From the NCBI GenBank assembly GCA_038025085.1, contig CM076148.1, positions 2,420,501 through 2,484,500 on the forward strand: a stretch of DNA of 64,000 nt, given 5' to 3'. The DNA comes from Tetragonia tetragonoides. Taxonomy: Eukaryota; Streptophyta; Magnoliopsida; Caryophyllales; Aizoaceae. Under the pieces are notes generated by a model. That model was not told the DNA's origin and made no database searches. It saw only the letters and a program-made list of their open reading frames with translations. Within the stretch, counting starts at the first letter, position 1. Each line of letters begins with the position of its first letter. Positions 14,598 through 31,536 of this stretch are shown piece after piece. The position numbers and the translations under genes are program-made.

Positions 14598-15481
14598 TAC
14601 CGTTTCACCAAAATGTTTACACTTCAGTTTTTTATGGTCAAAGTTCACAAATTTTGACCATGAATTAGTGAAAAAATTACAAAGATTTATAATGTAAAAA
14701 TGCTTTTTTTTTTTTTTTTTGAGAGGGGAATAGGAGACTTTTATTCATAGAAAAGCCATACGGCATCTACAATAAAAATAACCCTAGAACATACTAAATC
14801 AATAGAAACAACAAAAAATCCGCTAACAAGCCAATATAGTAGAATACTCAGGTGCGACTCCCAACATGCATAGTAACCATGTGCTTCCTTTGATGTATCT
14901 TCATCTTTCACGGAAATGGAGATCTTCACCACAAGTAACGCAATCGCTTGCCCACAAACCTCTGTATGATTCCGTCGATCGTGTGTATATCCGGTCCCCA
15001 AATTCATACTGCTTCTACTAAAAATCAATCGCACAATAGGCGAAAAAAGAATCCTATAGAAAGGAAGATAAGAAGATCCCTAAAAACTCCATAAAGGGAG
15101 AGAATTTATTCAACTCAGAGCGAAAACAAGCTAGAAATCAAGATTAAACCTGATAAAAATCATCAATCATAGGCCGGGAATGACCCAAATAGGCCCTCCC
15201 GGCCTGAAAATATGTTCTACTAAAGGTTAGAGTTCTAAAGAGAAGGAGGAGAAAGAAAGGAGGGAGGCTAGGGTTTTTGAGATGGCCACACCTTAAGGTC
15301 ACCTCATACAAAAAAAAAAAAAATGCTTTTGTTAGATTCATTTTAAAGAATACTTTTGAAAAATTATAATTTTATAATTTAAATTTATATTATACATATA
15401 ATTACAATTATCTGCGGTCAAAATGGTGCATTGAAAACCGTGAAAAAGCAAATGTAAACATCTTCGAAAAAACGGAGGGAG
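14598..15481. repeat. Stowaway-type MITE split by a retroposon
   Basis: The right end reads 'tcttcgaaaaaacggaggga' followed by GTA. The left end near 14,598 ('ccgtttcaccaaaatgttta') is its diverged inverted partner. The element appears to be interrupted between 14,707 and 15,319. The left terminus is degenerate, so its exact base is uncertain. Confidence 0.5.
14708..15318 (-). mobile_element. Retroposon with poly(A) tail (LINE fragment or processed transcript)
   Basis: A 13-base T run at 14,708-14,720 is the poly(A) tail read on the minus strand. The insert is flanked by a direct repeat AAAAATGCTTTT (14,696-14,707 and 15,319-15,330), the signature of target-primed reverse transcription. Its minus-strand 5' part contains 'aaaaaccctagcctccct' and GA/CT-rich text typical of plant transcript leaders. 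Short open frames inside (14,741-15,034 on minus) match nothing I recognise. It could be a 5'-truncated LINE or a retrocopied mRNA. Confidence 0.65.
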
Positions 15482-15484
15482 TAA

Positions 15485-16045
15485 TTGCTAAACAAGAAGA
15501 AACACAAGACGAAAAACATAAGTGGTGCTAAAAATGGTGGAAGAAGAGAAGAGTGGAAACCATAAAAAGTGAGCAATCTTGGCAATGTAGTGACGAAATG
15601 TCATCAGATCTCAGGTCACAAAAGGCAGTAATTTTTATTAAAAATGGAACTGTACAAGGTAAAATTATAACCAGATCATATAAAACGTGGATGTTAGTAA
15701 AAATTTGTTACAACTTACCAGAGTATTAATATTTGACATTTGAGAATTGAAATCATATTAAAAAGTCTACATGTTGACTATGCATAGTTATGGAAATAGT
15801 TGTGGGAAAAACAAAAACGTAGCAAATGGGAAAAACACAAGCAAAAACAAGTTTACCATTCCAAGTCAAATTAAAGGGTTATGTTTGAGTGTTTGACCCG
15901 TCTGCTCCCTAGAAGTATAAGCATAGTATCAAACTATTTTGATATGTTTGCCTTGATCTACTTCTTACTACTATGGAGTATTGACCAATAAATCAGTATA
16001 AAGATCCAGCAATGTAATTAATTAGCTAAGATAGAGCAAAATTAA
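15485..16045. other. Upstream region of CRK C
   Basis: No gene seen. AT-rich. It presumably carried the promoter of the plus-strand CRK C. Confidence 0.4.
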
Positions 16046-16050
16046 AAGAA

Positions 16051-19163
<3,113 letters not shown>

Positions 19164-20535
19164 AACACAATGATGTAATATTCACTGAACTTGATCCTAG
19201 GTACACTGCAATGGTAGTGAAGTGATTAATTCAGAAATGAAAAAACAGGGGTGAACCAGAGTTTCTCCTTTCTCATCCCAATGAAAAACAGAGAAAACAG
19301 GGATGAATTGTGAGAAAGATTGAATTAATTTTTTATATTAGAGCACACAATTTATTGTATTATTATTATGATCACAATGACATGGTCAAGGTTTTGAGCT
19401 ATAAGAGAGTTTGCAAGGCCTAAGCAGAAAGAACTAAAACCAATAAAAAATGGCTCTAATTAGCAAGCCTTTTTCCTTCACTCTCCTAATCATCCTGACC
19501 ACAATATTTCCCAAATCAACAACCCCTGCTCCAACCTTTTTAGCAAATGACTGCTCAAACACCACCATGTTCCGGCCCAATAGCATATACCAATCCAACC
19601 TCAACACTTTTTAAAACCTTGTCCTTGAACGCCACCAACCCCACCGGCTTCTACACCGCATCCAATGGCAATGCCATTAGCAACAATGCCATCTACGGCA
19701 TCTTCCTCTGCCGTGGGTACCAGAACACGAGCACGTGTCAGGACTGCGTCACTACAGCAACCACCACAGACCTTCCCACCACATACTTGTCCCAATAGGA
19801 AGGTAGCAATAATATGGTACGACGAGTGCATGGTAAGGTACTCAAATGAATCATTTTTCGGTGAAATGGACGATTTTCCCGGGCAGCTTCTCTGGAATTT
19901 TCAAAACGTGACCGGAAACCTAACCCAATTTTCAGAAGTGTTGGGATCCATGATGGATGGTGTGGCAGTCCAAACCGCTAATGGTGGGTCCCGAAAGAAG
20001 TTCGGGACTGACGTGGAGGCTTTTAACAGCCTGCAGACGCTCTACGCACTTGGGCAGTGCACACCGGATTTGACCGCCAGTGATTGTGACAAGTGCCTAA
20101 GGATTAGGATTGGGGCTCTTCCGGTTAGTAGTATTGGAGGAAGGTTTTGTTACCAAGTTGTAATGTTCGTTACGAGATTTACCCAATTTTTTAATGGCGC
20201 CACCAATTTAACGGTGGCGCCACCTCCTATACTAGCTCCCCCACCACCAAATGGGAAAGTTCCGATGATAAGTGCCCGTCGAGGAGAGTCAATTTCTTTC
20301 TCATCTCGCATTTCATCATTGGTTCATTTTTAAAAAAAAAAAAAATCTTATCTAGATATTGCATCATTGATTAGGCCAGCACAAACTCAATTTGGTAGTA
20401 TCCAACTATAATTGATTGCTGAAAAAAAAAAACCGCGAATTTGTGGTCAAAGTCAGCATGGGAAAAATCTTAGCCAATACCCGCCCAGCAATTCATGACA
20501 TACCAGAAAATTCATCAATGGGACCCTTTAGGAAA

Positions 20536-20832
20536 TTTAGGGCTGTACATCCGGTCTGGAACCCGACCGGATCACTCGAGTTCGGTTTGGGACCGAACCA
20601 GGGTGAGTGTGACCAGGAGGACCGGACCGGACCGAAATTTTGGGAAATGGTCAGCGAGTCGGGTTGCTCATTAAAAATTTATTTGCAAAAACCGGTTCGG
20701 ACCGGACCGACTGTGAACCGGACCGGACTGAAAACCGGGTTAACCGGTCCAAAACTCAGACCGGTCTCACCCGGTCCGGTCTTGGCCGGTCCGGGTCCGG
20801 CCCGGTCCAAAAAATCGGCCTGGACCGAGTAG
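20536..20832. repeat. GC-rich ACCGG/CCGGT repeat tract
   Basis: About 300 bp dominated by near-palindromic words such as 'ggaccggaccgg', 'aaccggttcgg' and 'ccggtccggg', in intron 1 of CRK D. Composition is very unlike the AT-rich surroundings. Short frames across it are products of the repeat, not genes. Confidence 0.75.
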
Positions 20833-20837
20833 TGAAC

Positions 20838-21062
20838 AGCTTTATTATTTTGCTACAAAGACGCATGCAATAGCCCGCAAACCACACGCGGCGGGCAAGC
20901 CAACCCATCTTTGATGGGCCGACGGGCTCAAGTAGAGGAGGAGACCCTCCCTACAAAGAAAGGTAGAAGAGATTTTTATTATTCTCCCTACATGAGGATT
21001 CGAACCCCTGACCACTGGGTTGTGAGGGGGGAGCACTTACCATTTGAGCTCCCACCTCATCC
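20838..21062 (-). mobile_element. SINE candidate
   Basis: On the minus strand, about 21,057 downwards, the text starts GAGGTGGGAGCTCAAATGGT, an A-box-like start. It continues through CAGGGGTTCGAATCC, a clear B box, at about 21,011-20,995, spaced as in a tRNA-derived Pol III promoter. A non-tRNA body of about 150 bp follows. No clear target duplication or A-rich tail was fixed, so the ends are approximate. It lies in intron 1 of CRK D. Confidence 0.6.
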
Positions 21063-23392
21063 TCAGTGAACAGCTCTATTTAGGATTCTCAAATCAACGC
21101 CTTCTTCGTTGACTTGAAAAGTCCACTTTTGTAGAAAGGAACTGGGCCTTGGGCTCCTTCGGCTAAGCTATTTGTTCACATTGGCCCATATTCATCAAAC
21201 TTGCAAAGTTGCAACTTAGGTGGCTTTCTAGAGAAAAGAAATCTTGACTGTACTACTCCAACTCATTGCCATTCCGTTTACTTCAACCCAAGTTAGACCA
21301 TGAAAAAGGAAAGAACCAAAAGTACATGGTAAATTAACGAGCCTTTGGTGGATAGCGTAGTGACACACCCTCCACTCATCTCTAACAACGACTTGGGATC
21401 GAGTCTCATCACCCTCAAAGAGTCGGCCGTACCAAGCATGTTATGTCATCCCCTGGACTCTTATTTCTATGTCATAATACTGTGACGTTTGGGCAACAAG
21501 GGAGCAACCGCACAGTTCCATCAAGTCTCATCCTTTATTGGATCTATTCCCTTCTTTCTATATTTGTGTGTTTTTGTTTGCATTACATGTATGGTAACTT
21601 TCTCAAAATATGGTTCTTTAGCTAGATGATTACCCTTATGCAGAAAAAAAGAAGCTATCAACGAAAGGGATCATTGCCATCGTTGTGCCAGTAGCTGCCA
21701 TATCTGCGGCAATACTTGCTGTAGGTATATGTTTCATCAAGAACAAAGCTAAGAAGTATGGTGATGTTGCTAATGACACAGGTGCGCAAATGGCAAAGAC
21801 AAATAATATGTTGCTTTTTACTAATGTGTCCGGTGTGAAGACCTTATTCAGTTGGTTATGTGTATGCCGTGATTCAACATTATGGTAGTGTAGGTGACGA
21901 TTTCACAGATGCAGAGTCCCTGCAGTATGATCTGGAAACACTTCAATCTGCAACAAACTATTTTTCACACCAGAACAAAATAGGAGAAGGTGGATTTGGT
22001 CGTGTTTATAAGGTATAAGTGTACTTTGAATTACCAACTGCTGATATTTGTCGAGTATTATGGGAATTGATACTGGAATTTTGATTATATAATCAGCTCT
22101 TATAAAATCATACCTGACAAGGTGCCTATCAATTATTTTTTCATAGGGAAAGCTAGCAAATGGGAAAGAAGTAGCGGTAAAGAGGTTGTCTAGAGGCTCT
22201 GGTCAAGGCGCCCAAGAATTCAAGAATGAGGTCTTGCTGGTAGCCAAGCTTCAACACAGGAATTTGGTGAGGGTTTTGGGATTTTGTTTGACTGGAGAGG
22301 AAAAGTTACTTGTGTATGAATATGAGCCCAACAAAAGCCTTGACTATTTCATTTATGGTATGAGATTCTATAACCAAAGATTGTGCTTAGAGAAGAACCA
22401 TTTATCTAGTTGTACCTTCTGTTTAAGTTATTTTTTGGCAAAATAATGGACAGATCCTGTGAAGAGAGGAGAATTAGATTGGGGAAGACGTTACAACATT
22501 ATAATGGGGGTTGCTCGTGGTATGCTTTACCTCCATCAAGATTCTCGGCTAAGAATTATCCACCGAGATCTTAAAACTCGTAACATCTTGTTGGATGCGG
22601 ATATGAACCCCAAGATTTCTGACACTGGTATGGCAAAGATTTTTGGTGGAGATCAAACTGAAGGCAACACAAGTAGGGTCGTCGGTACATAGTAAGTGTA
22701 ATTTCCAGTTTTTGACATCCCTTAGTATAGAGCTTTTTTCTTTTCCCTTAAATGCTCAATCACTATGATGCACTTCAATACATAATTACAAACTTGTCTA
22801 TATCAGTGGTTACATGTCCCCAGAGTATGCAACGCACGTACAGTTCTCCGATAAATCAGATGCATACAGCTTTGGTGTCCTGATTTTGAAAATTATTAGC
22901 GGTAAGAGGAATAGTTCGTTCTACCTATCTGGCAATACTGAGGATCTCCTAAGCTATGTGAGTAGCTTCTCAGTTGCATATATTTATAACGGTACAGATA
23001 GTAGTAAGGGAAAATTTACTGAACTATTGACGGTTTTGTCAAAATGAACAAACTTACAGGCTTTGAAGGAATGGAGAAACGGCACGCCCTTGGAATTTGT
23101 TGATCAAACAATAAGAGACTCGTGCTCAGCTCATGAAGTCATGAGATGCATACACCTTGGCTTATTGTGTGTCCAAGAATCAGTAGATGATAGACCTACA
23201 ATGGCAACAGTGGTGCTCACTTTAGATAGCTACTCAGTTACTCTTGCAGTGCCCAGACAACCAGTTTTTTTCATCTCGAGCAAAGTAAAATCAAACCTTA
23301 CCATGTCAACCAGCTCATCAGATCAAACTTCACACAAGTCAGCGCCTTGGTCCGTCAATGATGTGTCAATCACCGAGGTTGAACCTAGGTAG

Positions 23393-24092
23393 CGGCAACA
23401 AATGCAGATCAGTTGAATCATTGTCATTAAAGGGTTGCATATAGTCCTAGCACTTAGCATCTCATAATGCTGTCAAATAAATACAATCAGGAAAATTCAT
23501 GTACAGAGACCATATTGTTTAAGAATTAGAGTAATAAATTTGCCAAGCAGATTTGCTTTGTTCTGCAAGAAGAATTTCCTGGATTGTGATATCAGCATCT
23601 GTAATCATTCTTATCAATTTTCAGAGAACAGTTTAGTTAGCTTCAGTCAATGCTAGTCTGAACCCAATAAGCTAAAGCCTAAAGCCAGTATCTCCATCAA
23701 GGATTGTCATCATACTCCAAGCAATGCCAGCTACAAGTAGTTAATGTTTATATCAAAATTCCTCTATAATGGGGTAGACAAGCACAAACCAGCAATTATT
23801 TTCTATGCTTTCTTTGGTGCACCTTCAATTAGTCAACATTATTACAATACTCATAAATATTGTATAGATACTCAAAATTGTGGTTCTAGATGGCATAGGC
23901 GTAATTTAATACCCATAGATTAATCATGGCTTGCAAAATGGGCAACACATCATAATGTCATCAGTGACTTTGACTACAAAAACCATCCAACATAGCAAGT
24001 TTGTTCAAGCAACCATGAAAATATTTCTTCTACCCATACAATTCTCTCTCTAATTAGTAATTACCAATTACACACCCATCTATAATCAGCTT
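23393..24092. other. Intergenic stretch between CRK D and CRK E/F
   Basis: No gene or recognised repeat. It contains the 3' flank of D and presumably the old promoter of the next gene. Confidence 0.4.
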
Positions 24093-24665
24093 ATGGGTCT
24101 AAGTAGCTCCTGGTCTAATTTGGTGCTTATTTCATTTTCTCTCCTCTCATGTATGATCTGGTACGACGAGTGCATGGTAAGGTATTCCAATGAGTCTTTT
24201 TTCGGTAAAATGGACCAGTCCCCCAAGGTGTTTTTTTGGGATGAGCATAACGTCACCGGCAATATACAGACAAGTTTGCCGACACGCTTGGGGAGATGAT
24301 GGACAAGATTGCGGTCCAGGCAGCCACTGGTGACCGGTTTTCGGGTAAGAAATATGCGACTAGAGTAGAGAATGTGAGCAGCAATGGTGAGACGAAAACA
24401 ACACTGTATGGCTTGGGGCAGTGTACACCGGACTTAAGTGTTAGTGACTGTAACCTGTGCTTGAGGATTGCGATAGGGTCACTCACGATTATGATGAGTG
24501 GTAGAGCTTTGCAGCCAAGTTGCGTTATTGAGTATGACACTTCTCCATTTTTTTATGTGGCTACCAATAATTCAGCTGCTGCCGATTCACAGATCAGCCG
24601 GAGTGGTAACTACTTCTCTCCTCTTTGTTTTTTTATTTATTTATATTCAATAGACATTAGTGAGC

Positions 24666-24820
24666 AAGTCTTGTGTGATATCAATTACCAACTTACAGTA
24701 AAATGAGGTTACTGTTACTAACTTACTATTTAGAAAAGTAAGGGTCATTCATTATAAATTATGACTCTTTTTCACTTAAAAGCTACCACGTCTCACCAAG
24801 AGTTTCAGTAAGATTGTCAT
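24666..24820 (+). repeat. Dispersed MITE-like repeat (AAGTCTTGTGTGA family), copy 3
   Basis: Starts AAGTCTTGTGTGATATCAAT. The body matches the other copies ('actatttagaaaagtaaggg'). It lies just after the ectodomain exon of CRK E/F. The right end is degenerate. Confidence 0.5.
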
Positions 24821-25082
24821 ATCACTACAAAAACGAAAAAAAAAAGGTCCAAGAAAGGCGATGTTTTTTTTCCCATAAGGAGATTGGTTAGGGGAAATAA
24901 CAAGGGGATAAATATCTGTCAGAAAGCCACAAATCTGACAAACTCCTATAAAGTTCAGTACAGGTTGCATAAATTAAAATGAAATATCAGAGGGCAAAAA
25001 TTATGTGAAACATGATAATTGTACATAATGAAATCTTCCATAATCACATAATTTCTAGAGGCAGATAGCAGATGTTGCAAAC

Positions 25083-25406
25083 CTTTTCTGGGTGTGTGTC
25101 TCTGAAAAGGTCGAACGAAGAACCTCCATCTGTCACCAACATAGATCTCAACCATCTCCGAAATCTACAGAATAATTACTTTGTAAAAACTTATTCCAAA
25201 TTATGTCCCATAATTACAAACTAATGGACAAGGAGGGTAGCCGAGCTGATAAGGTGAATGTAAGTTTGCATACCAGAAGATAGTAGCTTACTCATTCTTC
25301 TCAAAATCTGGCCCAGCATTACAGCAATCAATAGCAGAAAGAGAAATGTTCAAATCGCCTATTACAATAATCCTCCCTTTGGTTGTCGAAGCAACTCCCA
25401 TCTTTT
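25083..25406 (-). pseudogene. APE2: Two-exon fragment of AP endonuclease 2 (APE2)
   Basis: Read on the minus strand. Exon a (25406-25292) encodes KRWELLRQ, then after a frameshift GRIIVIGDLNIS and AIDCCNAGPDFEKNE. An intron of 127 bp with GT-AG ends follows. Exon b (25164-25083) continues in phase with FRRWLRSMLV and SSFDLFRDTHPEK. The GDxN motif of the exonuclease III fold and AGPDFEKNEFRRW are characteristic of plant APE2, a nuclear AP endonuclease/3'-phosphodiesterase in base-excision repair. I do not see the N-terminal metal-binding exons or the C-terminal part, and the frame is broken. It is a captured or translocated fragment inside intron 1 of a CRK pseudogene. Identification is from memory of the family. 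Confidence 0.75.
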
Positions 25407-25409
25407 CTA

Positions 25410-27435
25410 CACAAAGGTCATGCTTCAGCAATCCCAGAATATTACATGAACCGATACATTTCATGCTAACAAGTCAAAATTGCCACCATTCAGACGCTCA
25501 CTAAAACTGACAGCTTAGCAAAATCAGATTTTAAGTTGACTTCTGACCTTCTTAGTACATTTTGTACACAAGGTAGAAAGCAAGATAAACTCTTGTAAAA
25601 ATAACAGTCTAATGGCTCCTCAGTCCTCAAAGTGTAGCATAAACAATACACCAAACAAAGTACCCTATGATGCACAATAGTTCACATAATTTACGAGCTA
25701 GCAAATCATCTTTTTAATTCATGTTACAAAAACAAAAACAAAAAAACAGACCAGCAACTTCAGGCCAAATGCAAAAGCAATGTCTACCATTGTAGGTGTA
25801 AGTGCAAACATCATTTGAAATTGCCTACAATGTAATCTTCTGTAATTCCACCATAGAGACAAAAAACTACAAACACACTGCACTCATGCAAGAGACAAAG
25901 CAACTCGATAAATTCAGAACAGCAAACTCAGAACAACAACTACTGTGAATACTTTGACGGAAACTGTCATATTAACTCAATAACAAGAAGTTGAAACACT
26001 TTAAGAATAATTAGGATCTAGCACTGTAGAATCTAATTATAATTAGGATGGAATATACAAGCCAAGCAAACAGACACCCCATTCTGACATACTCAGAAAA
26101 ACAGCATATCTGGTCACTGATTTGCAAGCTAATTGATCAAGAGAGAGGGATTAATCTTCTGAGACATCAGTATATTTATGGCATACCTCAGATTAGCTTA
26201 TAAATTGCTTTTTGTTGGATGAGCAATTGAGCAATAAATCACAAATAGTAGAAACACATCAGTGTAGAAATGAAATTGATTATCTTCACCAAATTCAAGC
26301 AAACACTCACCAACAGAATTATTACTAATTTCAAGTAAAGAAACATTCAGAATTTCAGATTCAGTTCCAATGGAGTCATATTCGACAAACTTGAACCCTA
26401 ATTAGCCCAAACATTTCGCAATTAAGTGAAAACAGTATCGCGAAACCTAAAATTCCAAAATCAGACTAATAAACACCTAGGCTAACCCTGACGTTTAGGA
26501 ATTACAGTTCAAATTGAAATAGGGCAAATACTAACCCTAACTCGCAAAACTAACTGATAAAAACCTAACTTTAAACATATCAAATATGAAGAGAATCAAA
26601 CCGAAACTTCATTCAAAGTAACAATCAACAAGAAAATCATATCGAAAGAAAGTTGTGAAAGAGAGAAAATTTGACCTTGGAGATTGATTAAATTAGTGCC
26701 AAATGAACCGATCGCCATTCAATTCCACAAACCAAAGCTTCAATTTAGTTGCCATGGCGCTCTATTGATATTGATAAAATATGAAAGAAAGAACCTTCGG
26801 TTGCAGCTATAAAAAGGTCTGAAGGAAGTAACACTAACAAGGCGGGATCTTTAATTCTTTAGACCCCTATTACCTGAGCAAGAAAGGCGACCAGATTGTA
26901 TCACGCCTTTGAGAGATTATTTAATAACTTTTTTAATTTGTGTGCAAAAATCTTAAATGACATATATCGTGGTGCGGAGGGAGTAACATGGTTTGAGATC
27001 CATGCTTCCACATCTTACGGGATATAAATGGAGTCTACTAAAATTCACTCCTCTAAAAAACGATAATGGTAAGAGGTGGGACTTGAGACTGTTGAGAGTA
27101 TGGTTCAAGATCATAATATAATTTTTGCCTTTTTCGCCATTACCAAATGTAATGTGTTAGTGTGTTACCTCACCTTTTTACGCGTTGTTATTAGTACCAT
27201 AGACATGACATCCCTAAAAGCTTTGCCTTCGCCTATCTCATACAAACCTAGCAAGCAAGGCAACTAACCGACGCACCTTTTTCTTTATTTTTGGAGTATT
27301 CTTTATTTGAGGTTGAAACTTGAAAGTAACTCTAGGCGAGTCCACAATAATGACTTATTGTTGATATTATAACGTTACATTCAATGCTAAATAAGTACTC
27401 CGTATGTATGTGTCATGAGAGAATTAAAACATTTC
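25410..27435. other. Rest of intron 1 of CRK E/F; no gene recognised
   Basis: AT-rich sequence. It may include introns or flanks carried along with the APE2 fragment: it becomes leader-like at 26,640-26,830, with 'gcgccatgg' on the minus strand. No further APE2 exon could be found by eye. 26,870-26,990 contains 'tgcggagggagtaac', the likely right end of a Stowaway-type repeat. Confidence 0.4.
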
Positions 27436-27491
27436 ATCATACAGGACGACAAAGAAAACTCTCAAAAAAAGTGATTATAGTTATTGTAGTT

Positions 27492-28432
27492 GGCCACTGT
27501 TATTGCCAGGTCAAAAAGTACTATTGTCAGGCTATTAATTTGTTGAATTGACAATTTAACCCTTTTATTAATAAGGCAAAATCCATATTCTCTTTCCATA
27601 ATATTACTTTGTCTACTCTTACCATATTTACATACTAAGTATCTAAGAATTAAATCATAATAATAGTCATATAAAAATCTTGCCAAAACTATTGCCTGTA
27701 CGAGTTTCTTAGTCATGTTAAATTAAATAATATCAAAATTACAAAGAGCATGTTTTTCTTAGTCATGTTAAGTAATATCAAAATTACAAAGAGCATGCAT
27801 CAAAGGAATTAATAAGAAAGTTGCATGTCCATTCTGATCTCATCACAAGATCCAATAAAATAGTTGATCGAAATATGCTACAGCATCATATATTTTGTTG
27901 GGCATATGATTATTGATCAGCAAATGAGAATTTCTCTTCTAAGTCCACTCTCAAACCACTGAATGAGGTCACATCCCACAATTTTCTAGTCATTTATGCT
28001 GTAAAAAAATAGAAAATAAAAAAGAGTTCGGTGAGCTTCTATTTTTATTTTTTTTTAACTATTGATTGGAGAAGTTACGCTACCGCTAGCGAGTATATTG
28101 AGATAGTAAACATGAAAGTTTGCAGTAAAAATGTGGATCATGGAAATTCAAAGAGTTACGGGACATGATCCGAGTTGTCCGTCTTTGAATCTCTCTCAAT
28201 CCTTCCCTATATTGTTGCCAAATTGGTGGAGTTGTAGAGTTTTATTTTAATTTTTTTTTTTTTGAGTGAATATTTTAATGTATATTTCTATAAATGTGTT
28301 TGTAAATAAGGTAATTAAAGATTGTGGAGAGAGAATATGTATTTTGTCTTATTAGTATGAAGGGTTAAGTTGTCAACTAAAAAAATAAATAACCTGGCAA
28401 TAGTATTTTTCGACCTGGCAATAACAGCGCCC
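27492..28432. mobile_element. Long-TIR DNA transposon (MULE-like) in the TM exon of CRK E/F
   Basis: A 941-bp insert. The left end reads GGCCACTGTTATTGCCAGGT; the right end is its reverse complement (CCTGGCAATAACAGCGCCC). The arms stay similar for about 70 bp. It is flanked by an 8-bp direct repeat TTGTAGTT (27,484-27,491 and 28,433-28,440). It interrupts TM codons: VIIVIVV lies before it and [11 protein letters not shown] after. A sister copy lies at 59,943-60,815 with a 9-bp duplication. No transposase frame, so non-autonomous. Long arms and an 8-9 bp duplication favour Mutator-like. Confidence 0.85.
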
Positions 28433-28849
28433 TTGTAGTTTCAGTAGCTAATTATCTCAATCGCTATGTGTTTCGCCCATAAGAAAGTTAAGAAGTCTAA
28501 GCACGCTTTCCCTATTGAAAATGGTAAGAAAACCAAGAAAACATTATTCATCGGGATGCATAATATAATCCTTGTCACTTTTGATAGTGAAGCCTTAACG
28601 CATTTGTGGTGTGTTGTAGGTGGAGAGTTCACAACAATTGAGTCCTTGCAATATGATCTCCGTACACTTCAATATGCGACTAATAACTTTTCAGATGCTA
28701 ATAGACTAGGTGAAGGAGGATTTGGCGTAGTTTACAAGGTAAGCATTTATTTTATTCTACTTTAACATCTAAACAAGAAATTCTCTATTTGTGTCTTATA
28801 TGATTATATAGGGAAAAGCTAACACTCTTGACTCTATTTTACCTTAGTA

Positions 28850-30310
<1,461 letters not shown>

Positions 30311-30629
30311 ACTTCATTTTTCTAGGGAACATTGAAAAATGGGAGAGAAATAGCCGTGAAGAGGCTATCCATGAGCTCTAATCAAGGCGTACAAGAATTC
30401 CAGAATGAGGTTTTGTTGGTAGCCAAACTTCAACACAGGAATTTGGTTAGGCTTTTGGGGTTTTGCTTGGAAGGAAAGGAAAAACTACTCGTATACGAAT
30501 ACATACCTCTCAAAAGTCTTGATCACTTCATTTTTGGTATTGTGATTATTGTAACCTAATTAGATTATCGTATATATAAGTATGCTAGCAAGGTTTAATG
30601 TTTTACTTAGTCATTATTGTTTGATTTAG

Positions 30630-30872
<243 letters not shown>

Positions 30873-31536
30873 TAGAGTGGTCGGTACATAATAAGTACAA
30901 GTTAAAGTTTTATTAAATAAGTTGGATAGAAACGATTGAAATTTAACAGGGTTCATGTGAATTTGTTCTATTACAAATCTTTACTCACCTAGTTACTGAA
31001 TTCAATCTGCTTAATTATATATGTTATGTCTTTTGCAGTGGTTATATGGCACCAGAATATGTAATGAATGGACAATTCTCGGTGAAATCTGACGTATATA
31101 GCTTTGGTGTGCTAGTCTTGGAGATTATTAGTGGCAAGAGGACTAGCACTTTCTAAGAATCAGGGCATGCTAAGGACCTTTTGATCTCTGTAAGTACTAC
31201 TCGTACTTACTATCTTCTCTTTGTTTGCTTGGGTAAAAGCAAAATTTGAAGCACTGTAATTGACCAAATTTTAATTTCTAGGCATGGAAGCAATGGAAAG
31301 ATGAAATGCCATTGGAAATCGTGGATTCAACAATAAGAGACTCGTGCTCAAGTAATGAAGTCATGAGATGCATACAACTTGGTTTATTATGTGTTCAGCA
31401 TTCAAAGGACAGGAGACCTACAATGGCACAAGTAGTGCACAAGTTGGATAGTTACTCAGCCAATATTCCAGAGCCTAGGCAACCTGGTTTCTTTATCAAG
31501 AGCGCAATAGAGTTAGATGTCTCTATAGACACTAAG

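Larger units (their letters stand above)
19450..23392 (+). pseudogene. CRK 'D': broken ectodomain, open kinase frame with DTG motif
   Basis: E1 runs from an ATG at 19,450 (signal peptide MALISKPFSF) to about 20,280. It is frameshifted at a T run (stop TAA at 19,612-19,614), again near 19,785, and near 20,155, where the last conserved Cys is lost. The usual donor is not evident: the expected GTAAGTC reads GAGAGTC near 20,283. The TM exon (21644-21781) and K1 21894-22012, K2 22147-22357, K3 22454-22691, K4 22807-22957, K5 23060-23392 remain open and in phase. Kinase text: [26 protein letters not shown], then SDTGMAKIF with threonine in place of the DFG phenylalanine, and LKIISGK where relatives have LEIISGK. 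The receptor as a whole cannot be made. A kinase-only transcript is conceivable but unsupported. Confidence 0.82.

Noticed and set aside
14741..15034. 97-residue minus-strand frame inside the retroposon
   Set aside because: No reverse transcriptase or endonuclease motif; probably untranslated part of a LINE or a processed mRNA.
20416..20873. Open frames of 77-138 residues in intron 1 of CRK D
   Set aside because: They translate the ACCGG repeat and have no homology-like features.
20990..21060. True tRNA gene suggested by the B box
   Set aside because: No complete cloverleaf or acceptor stem can be drawn; a SINE explains the promoter boxes better. The same holds for 45,170-45,230.
24823..26900. 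CACTACAAAAA near 24,823 as the end of a CACTA (Pack-CACTA) transposon carrying the APE2 fragment
   Set aside because: No matching inverted end or 3-bp target duplication could be found on the right side.
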